A DNA stretch of 64,000 bases, taken from the NCBI RefSeq assembly GCF_001641265.1, contig NW_020167542.1, positions 62,001 to 126,000 of the forward strand, in the 5' to 3' direction. Source of the stretch: Pseudogymnoascus destructans (taxonomy: Eukaryota > Ascomycota > Leotiomycetes > Thelebolales > Thelebolaceae). This document shows positions 34,054-45,516 of this stretch, piece by piece. The notes under the pieces were generated by a model. That model saw only the letters and a program-made list of their open reading frames with translations, had not been told where the DNA came from and searched no databases. How positions within the stretch are numbered: the first letter of the stretch is position 1; every line of letters starts with the position of its first letter. Position numbers and translations under genes: made by a program.

Positions 34054-34754
34054 TAGAAAAACTCGTCGTTAGAGTAGAGGATCGGTCCGTTTCTTTAAAT
34101 CCTCTAGTTATTTATATAAATTTCCATTTGGAACCACCGCATGGTTATCTGCCGGGGGGTAATTGGTATGATCAGGTGGTGCTTAATTTAAGAGGACTTG
34201 TGCCTGAAAAGGGCCATATTACGTTTCCTTCACGCTAAGCTGTCTTGAGATTGAAGATGTGTTCGCCACAAAGAACAGGTATCAATAAAGCACTCATCGC
34301 CCATACCCATGCCTTCATGAGTGCGCTTAGCCATAAGCACAAGAATTTCTCAGTCCCTAAGCAGCCACCTCTTTGCCGCCTGCCGTCACGCCGTGCCCAC
34401 CCTAAGCTCTGCTCTTAGGCAGTAGCGACAACTGCCTTGCTATCACTAAATCTCCCCTTGTACCTGTGCTCTCCTACTAATTACAAGCCGGAAAGAAAAG
34501 CCCCTCGGATCCACTTGAAATAAGTTAATTTAGTGCCAAATGAACCCTCACCTGCATTTTCGAGAAAGTTTCCTTACCTGTAGCAGTCACGTGGGAAATT
34601 ATGGCTCTCTTATACTTAATGTCACTCTCTAGCTATATTACTCTCTAGACGCCCCAGCAATCCTGGTTGCAAATTACTCTGCAATGTCATGATACCGGTG
34701 CCATTTTTACTATGCACCCACGTGACTCTCAGAGGAAATGGAACTTCTGACATT
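34054..34754. other. Intergenic
   Basis: Upstream region of the two-exon gene, with a TATATAAA box near 34113. I see no other gene, repeat or element in it. Confidence 0.4.
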
Positions 34755-35139
34755 TTACGGTAGCTCATTCCCATCGGTGGTGACAACCATCTTCCGTGCA
34801 TGGTAAGTGTGAGACAGATCTTCGGTGGCCTTGCGTTTCAAACTGATGACTCTCTTGGTTGCATCCGTGTGGAGCTTCGCTACAGATTCATGCATCCTAT
34901 CAATAGCAAGCTCGTCTTCTGCAATAAGGAGGATTGTGTGTGTCCTATTATTGACAACTATCTGAAAGCATTCCTCGGGGCTAATCATTCGCATATATGT
35001 GTTGAAAGCCCTGATTCCTCTTGTCATGTAATCGTTGATCAACCGTTCGATGTTAGACGGATCCTTTGGATCGACTGCGAGTGGTGTTAGGTATTTCCAA
35101 GTATCGTCCTCCCATTTGACAAGGTTGATGTCTATCTCC

Positions 35140-35290
35140 TCTCCAGCCTCTCCCTCTCCAGCCTCTCCCTCTCCAGCCTTTCCTTCTCCAGCCTCTCCCT
35201 CTCCAGCCTTTCCTTCTCCAGCCTCTCCTTCTCCAGCCTCTCCTTCTCCAGCCTCTCCTTCTCCAGCCTCTCCTTCTCCAGCCTCTCCAT
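35140..35290. repeat. 15-bp tandem repeat within DUF3723
   Basis: On the plus strand about ten units of GCCTCTCCTTCTCCA with variation at one or two positions. In the ancestral minus frame they encode E-R-L-E-K / E-R-L-E-R pentapeptides of a charged coiled coil. In the frame now open they read as glycine/glutamate/alanine units, a consequence of frameshift. Confidence 0.85.
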
Positions 35291-37001
35291 CTCCAGCCGC
35301 TCCAACCATGCCTCCCGTCACTTTTTATGTTCCAGAAGCTTCCGCTTCCACCTTTCATTCTCAGCTGGCGTCGAGCTGCTCGTAGGCTGCTCTGGCTGTC
35401 CACCATCACCCATTCCTTCCACCTGGGTTTGGCTTGGACCTGCTTCTGGGACAAACAGGCCCCCGTCATCTTCTGCAGGTTCTAGCGCACTAGGTGGCCA
35501 GTCCGTTCGGGACCTGACCGTGTGCTGTTGAGCATCAAGGCTTGGGCCATGAGGTAAATCTCTGAAGTCTGGAACAGGAGAGAGAGATGGAGAGCGGCCA
35601 TGGCTACAACCCTGGCTAGTAGGCCTCCAGGTCCGCCAGCCAAAGAAGGCGAGATAAACTTGTTTTCGGACGAAGAAGTTTGTGATGCCTTTGCCTTGCT
35701 GGTCACTCTCGTCATGGAGGTGATTGATAAACCAGAATTTCCGGTCCTCGTTGAATTTCGGCCTGAGTGGTGTGCCTCATCTACGAGCTATCTCTACTCC
35801 GGATCCTGACGTAACGAGGGGAGGATGCTCTGATGCTGGGATTTCCTCGGCGAGTGGAACAGGATACTGCTGCAAATGCTTTATCCTGGGACAGTAAACC
35901 CCAGCTGGTCTGCCAAGTCAGCAAAGCGGCGGAGGACGGCCCGATCTGCCATCACTGCAGGCTGCATCACGCAGCCCTCCTTCACTGGTTCCTTTGGCAT
36001 ATCTGCGAAGTGCTGCATGGCATACGCAATGATCTGCTGGTACCTGAGATCGACTTGGTCTCCGCGCATCCCCTGCCCATACAAAAAAGCATTCTCGGCG
36101 ACCTGAATCTTAGCCTGGCCATCCATGATCTGAACGCGGCCGTCCTCTTGATCAACAGGGGAGAATAGTTGCTTGAAGGCATGAGAGATCTGGACATTGT
36201 CACCCGTTAGCTGCTTGACACAGTTGGCGAGGCGCTCCAAGTACCCAATGTCTTGAGATGGAATTAGGCCCTCAACGCACTTTAGCTGGCTCCAGATATC
36301 GTCGCGCTCGCTGTCGTCAAAAGCGCTGAATACCTCTCCCCCATGCACTCGAATGCGGAGGAACTCCACGTCCGCTGTTGAAGCTCATGGTGCCTTCAGC
36401 TCTAAAGCCTTCACTGTCGCTTGATCAATCTTCCCCATAGCAGCCTTATTGCCACGTACAAGATCGGACCAGACCTGCTTGATGCGGTGGAGGTAGTGTA
36501 AAAGTTCCTGTACTGTGAGAAATCAGCCAGAATCAATCATCCATGCCAGCCCTCTGCCTACTGTATCACACTTCAGAGCCATCACTCTATGCAGTGTACT
36601 GATCTTCATCCTGCCCCAGAGACCTGGGATGTCCAGCAAGCCATCGAATGCTGCCGTCAGTGCCTCATTACGGGTGAGCGTCAGCAGGTACTCCTTCCGC
36701 TTGCCTCGCAGGCGCGCCTTCCACCGCATTTCGCTGGAAATGGTAGCGCCGCATCTTGTAGTAAATCTCGCCATTGGAGGGTTTCTCCTCGTTGGCGTAT
36801 TCTTCAACGAGGCATGTCTTTAGGTCGACATTCAGGTCTAGGTACTCATGCGGCCCAAAAGTTTCCACAGGGTCTGTGCACAACAGCCAATTAGATTGTA
36901 GGAATCTACCAAGCACCATGTACTTGTACCCGAGTACACGCGTAGAAAATGTACACGCGTAGAATATGAGAGTGAATGAAGCAATGAAGTAATGCTCAAC
37001 A

Positions 37002-39305
37002 ATGGCTGAAATCTCAATACCACTACGTGCTGCAATTATTACCTTGCGTGTATACATGAACGCATCATATGGAGAGATTGAAAAGAAGCTTGGAATCTCA
37101 GCTGACTCTATTGCATATATATGGCACCAAACTGTTAAAAGGGCAGGGAATACTGAAATTCACAACCTTCTCCAACACCTCGAATCAAAGCCACAAAGCG
37201 GAAGACCACAGACAATTCAAAAGGATTCTGAAGAGTCACTACGCATACGATCTTTGCTACTTGCAAATCCATTTGACACTTTTCAACAAGTTATTAATAA
37301 GGAAAATCTACCCTACGCACGATCAATTGTCGAACGAGTTGCAAAGAATCACTCAAGTGTTGAAATTCCACAACCTATTGTACGGAAAAACATCTGCCTC
37401 AAGCCCTACTTGGATAATATCATTCCTTCAGTACGATGGAAATTCTGCAAATGGGCACTATCCGAACTTGAAGCTGGATCAATTTTTATTTTCTCAGACG
37501 AATCATATATCAATTTCAGAGGGAATCCACATAAGAAACGACGGATAACAGTTCAACGGGGTCAAACAGCAGAGAGCATGGCAATTCAACAGAAGAAATC
37601 TTTATTTCAAGTTATGTTTTGGGGAGCAATGAGTTCAGAAACCTCTATCTTACGCCCTTCTCGTTCATGGATTCCTGAAAGTATAGAAGAGAAGCAGATA
37701 CATGTGCAGAAACTACGAGAGATAAATGCATATTGGAAATCAAAAGCAGAGAATGAACTTGTTAGAGCAACAACAGTTGGAACTCTTGAGTACGGATATA
37801 TGGAAACTCTAAATGCAGATATTCGGAATGGCAAAAGCAAATGGAAAAAGGCACGAGTTGCTTCACAAGAGTTTGGAGATATAGAGACATGGAGTAGAGG
37901 ACGGCAATCAGAAGGGTGTAATGTTGGGTGCACCAGATATGAGAATCTAGCCACCCAAGGAAGGGATGATTTTACTAAGACAACACACTGTCTTAGGAAA
38001 CAGAGCCAAAGGGTTGTAGCTTAGACTATTCCACAACGCAGCAATCAGGTGTGTGATGTAGTGAAGTGGTTCAGACAAGTTGCAACAAATGTTTGAGTCT
38101 GGGAACTCAGGGGTAAGTCAGAGGTTAACACCTCACTGACTTTTCAGAAACAAGGAGTAACAAGATGAATGCTTGGAAGCTTGTAAAAGACGTGGAAGTA
38201 TGTGATAGTCGATTTACTGTATTGCCTGCTTGCCCTTTCTTAAGGAAAGGGCAATCCTATTTATGCCAAAGGAGTGTAGTTCTCTCATTTTCCATGACTT
38301 TCCATGACTAACCAGGCTTGGTAAATGTATTAGAAATCAAGTGCGACCCACAACTAGCTTGCTAATCATGTAGTGAACGTAAGAGAATCCCATAGAACCA
38401 TCTCTTGGGTTCCTAGCCTATAGGAAGTGAAAAGGAGGTCCAAGGTCAGAGTACCTATAGACAAATTATGTCATAACTTAACCAATCTTGTGGGTAACTA
38501 AGGAGCGATGACGTGTAATGAATCATAGAGGGTTGTAGAAGCTTCTAGAGCTATCGTTCATGTTCCTAGGCCTCTAGTTGGTAGAGATATGCCATGTGGT
38601 AGTATTGGCCCACCCCCTTAAGGAGGAGATTTTCTTAATAACTTGTTCAATGAGTGTCCAAATGATATGCCGTGATGTATGTAGCATAAACAGATGTAGT
38701 AGAAGAGTTTGCAGCAATCGTTGAGTAGTATTGCTTCTGTTGTTGATGTGATAAGCCAAGATATGTATGTTGACTTGTAGGTTTGAGGAGGAGATTTCTA
38801 AGTTTGCTCTTGAGTTTGATAGCAAACTGAGTGCAATGAATGTCAGTATGACAAAGGGCAAGAAGTTTCAAAGGGCGGGATTGATTGGTTTCTATATCGA
38901 GAGATGGTTCTTATTCCTCTTCTCTTCCCCTACTTTCGAAAAGTAAAGGCTTTACATCCTACAAAACGAGTATGGTTTGTGGATGATAATGTAAGTCTTT
39001 ATTTGAAGGCTCACCGATCATTGGAAGATTATATGAAGAAGGAGGGAATCTATAGAGTGAAATTTTGGCCTCCAAACTCTCCCGATTTGCACCCTATTGA
39101 GAATGCCTTTGATTATCTCAAGGATCAGGTTGATGGCTATACACCATTAAACGGAGGGAAGTTTGAGAGAGCTCATGCACGGGTATTTCTTGAGGAAGAA
39201 TGGGGGAAAAAAATGGATGGGAAATCTACACAATTATGTGCTTCGTTTAAGGACAAGTTGGAGCGGTGTATTGCAGTCAATGGGGGGAACAACTTTCGTG
39301 GGTAG
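37002..39305 (+). pseudogene. Tc1-family (DDE_3) transposase split by a solo LTR
   Basis: The two halves, 37002-37916 and 38859-39305, join in frame when the LTR and one copy of its 5-bp target duplication are removed, giving 453 codons with no stop. The N-terminal part is an HTH region (MAEISIPLRAAIITLRVYM, then YGEIEKKLGISADSIAYI). The catalytic core has the first aspartate in FIFSDESYINFRG, the second in VWFVDDNVSLYLKAH and the last in WPPNSPDLHPIENAFDYL, with aspartate and glutamate both present. It was therefore probably active when the LTR element landed. As it stands it is interrupted after GRQSEG. Confidence 0.9.
37917..38853 (-). repeat. Solo LTR, family TGTCATACTGAC, copy A
   Basis: 937 bp in minus orientation, with ends TGTCATACTGACATTC (from 38853) and CATTACA (37917-37923 complement). 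It is flanked by the perfect 5-bp duplication aaggg (37912-37916 and 38854-38858). No internal retrotransposon DNA is present. Copies B (45517-46452) and C (55350-56291) are highly similar. Confidence 0.93.
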
Positions 39306-39895
39306 ATCAGTACAAGTACGTAGAGTATGTACATGCATTTTCTCCAAGTACTTACACGCCCCACTTATTACACACAGACCCTGTGGAAACTTTTGGGCTG
39401 CACGAGTAGTCACACGTTAGCACGACCCACATGTGAGAAGACCTCGATCGTACCTGCGAGGTACAGATCAACCGTCCACCAATCGTCCCCAGGATGGAGA
39501 AATTCGCACCCAGCTTCGATCCTGTGCCGGCCGTGGAGACACTCAAGATGGAAGCCTGCCGGAAATACCAGCAGGGGATAGTCCGGCCCCTCATCATTAG
39601 TCAGCAAGTCGTCTGCCGTCATCCCCAACCGCTGCAATGCGGCATCGAGGCTCTCCTGATCGATGATCGCAGGGACGTGATTGCAGAGAGGCACTCAATG
39701 ACATCCTTCCTTCTGAAAACAATCCACTAGGAAGTCTCCTTGTCTCTTGCTGTATTCACGTGGCTGATCTTGGCGGAAAAAGAGCACGTCGAGACTGATG
39801 CGCGCAGTACCCTTGTACTTCAGTCGCCGCTCTTCCTCGAGCATGGAGTCCTCGTTTTGGGCTCGAGACTGCTGCATACTGATGGATGAAGGCAT

Positions 39896-40167
39896 CGGAC
39901 CAGAATGGAGGCTGGAGGGAGGAGGAGAATGGTAGAAATGAATGTGCCCTGGGACGTGTGGTACTTATACCATCGGGCGATGGTATTATTACCTATTCTG
40001 GGCTCCTAAACAGGTACACCCCCCATTTGCTGGTGGTGGTCAAAGGGGTGTCCCCTTCTTTCTGACTCTAATATGTTCCAGGTCCTTTGTTCTTTCTGAC
40101 ATAAATACCCCGATTGCCCACCTGCTGCACACCAGTCAGAGCTACCCTTTGTTAAATCGGACTACGA
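39896..40167. promoter_or_regulatory. Divergent promoter region between DUF3723 and the kinase-like gene
   Basis: 272 bp separate the divergent starts. A pyrimidine-rich stretch and ACATAAATACC (near 40100) precede the plus-strand gene. Shared regulation is possible. Confidence 0.35.
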
Positions 40168-41275
40168 ATAATGGAGTCTCTCTCTGCCAAGGACCAAGAA
40201 TAGTCTGCTTCAACTACTGCTGATGATGTTGAGCACAATGTTTCCATCAAGGACAATCGTATGATGAAGCTCATGTTTAGCAAGGGGGCAGACCTCGACA
40301 CCAAGGAACGAGTCGACACGCCAGAGAGCGTCCCTCCTGGCTTGCTTCGCTGAACTTGAAGAAGAGAAAGATTATAGCATCGCAGGACCGCGAATCTGAG
40401 CGATGCCGCGATATAAAAGATTCCCTGGACAACCGTGAGACAGCCACTAAGTCCGGTCTCAGGAAGCTGCAGGTCGTGAAAGCTGCTCAGAGTGGTGCCA
40501 GTGTGCTCGATTGCACAGTCCAATTCGGATCGCCATGGGCCCGCTTCTGTGAGAAGTTCGAACTGAACCTCGGCGGATATGTTCCCATTGTAGCTGATCT
40601 ATCTCCCCCGTATGATCTTCTCATGGTGAAGTGCCTTGAGGGACCTGACGCCGCCCAGAGGGTCCGCATGTTATGGAGAGTGCGGCACCAGAACTTCCAC
40701 AACATGGTTGAGTGCTTTAACTTTGAAGGCTCTCACTATGCCGTCTTTCAGCACCTTCCTGTCACGCTTGACAATATCGTGTACTCACCTCCCTACCCTA
40801 CCGAGCTTGAACTGGCTGCGGCACTGGCACAGGTGCATCCTACAACTATCATGGGTCGACTTGCTGACTGGTACAGATTGTCAAAGGGCTCAAGTATCTC
40901 GCCTCGTGCCAGCTCAAGCACGGCTCTCTTAGCTGCTCTAGCATTCTCGTAGGCACAGAAGGAGATATAAAGATTGGTGAGCTAGCTGCCTGCCCCAAGT
41001 TCCCAATCTAACAGCCATCAGCCAGTCAGGAATGCTGCAGGGAAATGACTTGTCCGGGTGGGGGAAGTTCGAGAGATATGGTGTCTCTAATGAATATTGC
41101 CACGAAGCTGATGCAGAAGAGCACCTACGAGAATGGAGCCGGCGGTGCCCACGACATGGAGCGATGGCCAGCCAACTGTAAAGCTGTTGACTTCCTGGCA
41201 AAGATCCAGGTAGCCAGGTCATTTGACGAGCTATTAGATGTGAGCAAGTCCCACTACAAGTTGTGCTACCCCTAA
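40168..41275 (+). pseudogene. Protein-kinase-like protein, broken
   Basis: Reading begins at ATG 40168 (MESLSAKDQE) and meets TAG at once, then continues (DDVEHNVSIKDN). After a shift near 40320 it is open from about 40330 to 40870, containing RKIIASQDRESERCRDIKDS, VKCLEGPDAAQRVRMLWRVR and AVFQHLPVTLDNIV, which I recognise from fungal degenerate kinase proteins (alpha-C and hinge regions). Another shift near 40870 leads to VKGLKYLASCQLKHGSLSC and ILVGTEGDIKIG, the catalytic-loop and DFG-equivalent positions, where catalytic residues are missing. A likely intron starts at 40977 (GTGAGC). The C-lobe continues in DMVSLMNIATKLMQKSTYEN and ERWPANCKAVDFL. It is a pseudokinase family and this copy has several breaks. 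Confidence 0.6.
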
Positions 41276-41938
41276 CTCTATCAGCATCCACTTTTACAGC
41301 TCAATTGGAAAAAAGAAGACCTCAAGTGGATGGTAGCTCTGGCGGCAGTCAGTTCTCACCGAGGCTTCCGGTACCATAAACAGGCGCGAGTTATGGAAGC
41401 GTAGCTTAATAGACTCGTCTGATTTTGCTCTCCTAGTATGCGGCTTTGTCAGTGTTAGTTTTGTTTTACAGCTGTATTTGAGTTGTTTGATATGTGAATA
41501 AAGTCGGTGGATTATGTAGCAATGGAATCACATGAGCTTGGAACGTCTAGGTAGATAAGTGATAAATTGATGATATATCAAAGTAACTGTTCCCAACTCT
41601 TTCTATAACCGTGTTGTTGCAATATACGCCTGTGAATTCCATTCCCTGTACCTCTGTCTTTGCAGACTCCTAGTATAACCTTGACATAACCATATGACCT
41701 GTTCTACAGGACCTCTACAAGCGGCTTTGGTATTCCTTGATTTGGTGAAAAGTAAGGCGTTTGTAATAAAAGTGATGTAATGAAATAGAAGACATTTCTG
41801 GTGGCATTGTTGCAGCAAATGTAAGAGTTTGGCGTATGATCAGCTAGCCAGCAGCTTCCGCAAGACTTGCGAGAGACGCACGCTGCACTACGACTGGCAT
41901 TATATTATGGGATAAAAGCCGATTGAAGCAAAATGACA
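41276..41938. other. Intergenic, 3' regions of convergent genes
   Basis: Between the kinase-like gene and the convergent conserved gene. AT-rich; no ORF of note and no repeat seen. Confidence 0.45.
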
Positions 41939-44010
41939 TTAGTATCGCCAAACAGTAAAATTGTCTGGGACGGAAAAGTCATACTTGGGGTCCCTAGAAG
42001 CCACTACTTGATTGTGGTAGTGCTCAAACTTGCCTTCAAAGGTATTGTATCCCACTGGAGAAGAGCCCAGAGTATCTGCTGCTGTGTCAAAGTTATCAGG
42101 GAGAGAATCTATCCTAGAGTCTACATCCATTCTTGTAGTGAGAGGCTCATCAACGTCTCGCAGTGATGATGATGAAGATGCGGGCCGCGATAGGTCCGGA
42201 GGCGGGGGTGCATCGACAGATACCTTTTCTGTTGACGGGCCTTTGCAGGGAGCGTTTGCTGCAGGCAGCTCGAGGGGTTTGAACATATCACTTAGCGACA
42301 AGCTTTTGAAACACTCCGACTCTAGCTCACTGCGGGACAGTTCTTCAAACCGTAATTTCTGTAATGGAAGTCTGCCTTTGTCAATGTAATATGAGAGATG
42401 GTCAGAAAGCCCTTGGATGTCTTGTTTCAAGCTCGGGTGTCGCTCATTGATGCGGTCTAGAAGGAGGTCAAGATTGGATTCTCTTAGTCGTCGAACACTA
42501 TAGATACAATGTTATCTCTAAGGTCCTCGCGCATCTGTATAAAGGCACTTACTGATCTTCCTGCAAGGTGGGGTTGAGCAGCAGGAACACAGCTATACTG
42601 TAGCGCTTTTGCATCTCCCCCCATAGCTTCTTTTTTTGTACCTCGTTTTGAAAATGCCTCTTGGCTTGGGCACGGGCAGCAAAGGCCTGTTCAGATGCAA
42701 GCTTAGCATCTGGGATAATAGTCTCGGGGGAGCACACGTCCACGTACATTTCACTCGGATGTGGCAGGTTCCCCTTTTTCTTCCGCTTATCGAAAGCATC
42801 CCTCTCATCAGCATACTGGCCATAAAAAAGTCCTGCAAAGACTCGCTGAAGGCATTTCTCCCATCGTTCACCGTTCTTGTGGGCGCCAAGGCCATCCCAC
42901 CACCTCTTCAGACCTAACTGGCAGTTCGGGTCCTGCTGCTGCGGCTCGTCCTGGTCCCTGTGATCAGCGTCTCCTCTGGTGGCAATATAATCCCGCTGTA
43001 GTGCAAATCGCTCAAGGACAAAAATTATGTCGTGGAGAGTCACAGAGTCATACATCAACTGGTTAGCCTTTGCTAGCAGCTCTTCTTGTACCCCATCTAC
43101 CTGATCTGAGGTAGACCTCTTCTTGAGCCTTTTGGGTTTTCGTTTAGGAGTAGATGGATCCGGCATTCGTTTTCGACCACGAGTGTGGTGCAATTTGGCA
43201 GAGGGTTGGGAATCCGCGTTGGGGCTTGGAGGCGATGAAACATATTCCGGAGTCCGGGGCGGCTCTTTAGCGTTAACCTCCTGGGTGACGTCGAGGTCTG
43301 TGTTAGTCGGGTGCTGGACGACGCCATCGCCTGTCTCTGCTGCAACAGTCTCGTGTAGACGACCATCATGCTCCAGCCCGCCCTCTTGAACGTGACTGGG
43401 GTTCGCAACCGAGCCCTCGTTGGTGTCCGTGGGGTTAGGAGTCCCTGGGACGGAGACATCTGGCAATGGCCTTTCTTGTGAGGCGACATGGGCATGCGGT
43501 TCATCAGTCGGCAGGGTGTCGTGCTCATACCCATCTGCTGCGAGACTGTCAGATGGTATGGCCATGTCCTGGCAGATACCCATCCCCACATGTTCATCTT
43601 GTAGATGCCTCTCTGGAATGCTGGGTGATGGTGCTTGCAGAATCTGGTCGATCGAAATGGGTGTTGCGGCAGGACTGGGCGGGGCTTCGACAACAGTGAG
43701 CTTTCCCAGAGCCACCAACTGCGAGCGGGCAGAGGGTCAGCAATCTAAGAACAGAGAAATGGCAGCTTGTCTTCGGTGTAGGTGTACAAAGATGTAGGAC
43801 AAAACCTGTGCAGCACTTAGTACCAAGACGACAGCAAAAGAGTCTTTTGAGGACCTTTTCATCAGGAAGATTTTCGAGCAAGTGTTCGAGGGCCTGCTCA
43901 TCATGCATAGTTGTTAGTACGTTACCTTCATGCTCTTTATACAAGCCTTCACTCCCATTACTTGACACCTGTGGGCTATTCCAGTCATCAGTGGGAGTGG
44001 TGAATGCCAT
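41939..44010 (-). CDS. Conserved hypothetical protein, probably intact, about three exons
   Basis: Exon 1 starts at ATG 44010 (MAFTTPTDDWNSPQVSSNGS). A first intron lies between about 43835 and 43720; its exact ends are uncertain. The main exon (to 42553) has a long acidic/proline region, a basic stretch suggestive of a nuclear localisation signal (RGRKRM, then KRKPKRLKKR), and a globular part (LGLKRWWDGLGAHKNGERWE, then VFAGLFYGQYADERDAFDKR and CSPETIIPDAKLASEQAF). A clean 55-nt intron (42498-42552) joins in frame to VRRLRESNLDLLLDRINERH and SLSYYIDKGRL-like sequence, ending in FSVPDNFTVWRY at 41939. I know similar proteins only as hypothetical proteins in Aspergillus-type genomes. No break was found apart from the unresolved first intron. 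Confidence 0.65.
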
Positions 44011-44445
44011 GGCTCAGTAAAGGCATGGAGGAGAGAAGAGTGGGTGGGTGGGTAGGCTCTCCTCTTATTGATAACAGCAATGCTTGGCATACCAATAGCC
44101 TCCCCACCCGGGTTTCTGGATGGGACAGGATCATCCACGTCTGTGCTCCATAGTTCTGACAGAGGTGCAGGTTGCAGAGATTGGACGCCTTATCGATATT
44201 GCATGGAGCTATACATTGTACTGGTCTGCCCAAATTATCTCGGATGAATCCATACAGTAAGACTCTCCGGGCATGATGCAGAATTGGTTCATCGCAATTG
44301 AATACTATACCTCCCTCTTGCCACACCAACCCACCCACGCAGGACGCAGGGGAAGACGAAGTCAACAGGCCCTGGCCAGGCAGGATACAGGGGAGGACGA
44401 AGCCGCGTGGCCCTGTCGATCAGGGACCATGCTCTCCAGGGACGG

Positions 44446-44453
44446 TATATAAA
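44446..44453 (+). promoter_or_regulatory. TATA box of the ferric reductase gene
   Basis: TATATAAA lies about 240 bp before ATG 44694, followed by a long pyrimidine-rich leader. Confidence 0.5.
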
Positions 44454-44895
44454 GGCACAACATAGCAGCTAGAAGTAAGCTGGTATAGAGAGTCCTCTCG
44501 TGCTTAGGCCTAAGCACACTATCGCACTAAACACGGCCGTTTCATTCTATCACCTTCCACAGCTTCCAACCAGTCGCCCATGGGACTACTGGCTCAGATC
44601 TCGGTCATTTATTTACCTCACCCTGTGCCCTCTCCCAACTCCACCAACTCATCGTATTCACTCGTTTCTCGCGATCTCTTCGCACTTCCCATCATGATGG
44701 ATGCTATTCAAATCTATGCTATCGCCGCAGGTGGCACCCTTTGTATCTTTGCTTTCGTTAACTTGCTTCCCCTCCTAATTCCACTCGTTACCTGTGTCTC
44801 CATCTTTGTCTCGAAGCATTTTAGGTATCCATACATACTTCATCGACACCGAATCCTTGGGCCATGGACTCAGGCAGGCGTCATTATACAGCTGG

Positions 44896-45153
44896 TGTAA
44901 CGATGCCTTCTCGTCTCTCATTCTAGGGAGTAGACTCTGGGTAGCCGTGGGGTCACGTGTGATCATTTAGGTGGGCTAACCGAGTCGGAACCGAGTCGGA
45001 TGGGTTTCGGGTACTTGAGACAATCGACTCACGGGGTTCCCCCATGATCTTTTTTGTATCCTTCATAGTAGACCTATAGGATAGCATCCGTTTAGCCTCC
45101 GACTCGCACTCTCATATGCTATTACTGCGAGCTGGGTGCCCTGTGTCCTTACA
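44896..45153 (+). repeat. Solo LTR of a 258-bp family in the ferric reductase
   Basis: Ends TGTAACGATG and CCTTACA. The per-site duplication is gctgg (44891-44895 and 45154-45158). The first 116 bp recur at 2122-2237. Confidence 0.92.
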
Positions 45154-45516
45154 GCTGGCCTACCTCGCACTCAACCTGTTCTGCGTCTTCGCTCGTGGGA
45201 TGGCCTTAAAGCCGCCAACTTCTCGGACGCTGGTCGGCGAGCGGGTGCTCTAGCAGAGATCAACATGATCCCCCTCCTCGCAGGGCCTCATTTTGCTTTC
45301 CTCGCCGACTTGCTTGGGCTCTCGCTCAAGACCATCCGTGGCATTCACCGGTCCGCCGGGTGGATGACGGCCGCACTCGTTTTCCTCCATGCCATGGCCG
45401 CGGCGTCTGATGGGCCTCTCCCAATCGACGTTTCCCAGAATCTATTTGCAGTTATTGTACATTTAATCCATCACTCCCCTCTTTGTCTGACCTAAATCTC
45501 GATAGGGAGCGTCACT

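Larger units (their letters stand above)
36845..39406 (+). mobile_element. Tc1/mariner element inserted in an intron of DUF3723
   Basis: Left end CTCATGCGGCCCAAAAGTTT; right end inward from 39406 CTCGTGCAGCCCAAAAGTTT; similarity continues through CCACAGGGTCTGTG, about 34 bp in all. TA flanks both ends (36843-36844, 39407-39408). Without the 937-bp solo LTR it holds, the element is about 1.62 kb. The insertion lies between branch site and acceptor of a 52-nt intron. Confidence 0.92.
34755..39895 (-). pseudogene. DUF3723 family protein, interrupted by a Tc1 element and several stops
   Basis: The start is ATG 39895 and the end 34755. Exon 1 includes YPLLVFPAGFHLECLHGRHR and DDWWTVDLYL, hallmark DUF3723 sequence. 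A 52-nt intron (GTACGA donor, GCTAAC branch, CTAG acceptor, now 36838-39453) contains the whole Tc1 element. Exon 2 has LVEEYANEEKPSNGEIYYK and AAFDGLLDIPGLWGRMKIST. A second intron lies at 36508-36561. Later parts include GGEVFSAFDDSERDDIW and ITNFFVRKQVYLAFFG, then about eleven ERLEK/ERLER pentapeptides (35145-35290), and the C-terminal domain (DINLVKWEDDTWKYL, then SPEECFQIVVNN). TGA codons at 39695-39697, 36388-36390 and near 35315, and frameshifts near 36740, 35880 and 35145, inactivate it. The function is unknown; the family is a recurrent Starship component. Confidence 0.85.

Noticed and set aside
35053..35469. Trp/Arg/Gly-rich 138-codon minus ORF and proline/serine-rich plus ORF
   Set aside because: Both are alternative frames of the 15-bp tandem repeat in DUF3723.
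36781..36842. CCTCGTTGAAGAATACGCCAACGAGG as a copy of the element palindrome in DUF3723
   Set aside because: The arms are too far apart and the sequence is explained by the conserved DUF3723 motif EEYANEE.
38574..38871. ORFs of 95 and 74 codons, with a matching ORF at 45545-45796
   Set aside because: They lie inside the solo LTR family and are not host genes; the apparent conservation is repeat identity.
42593..43797. Several 77-198-codon ORFs opposite or out of frame with the conserved gene
   Set aside because: Shadows of the real minus-strand exon, which has the coherent domain sequence and splice sites.
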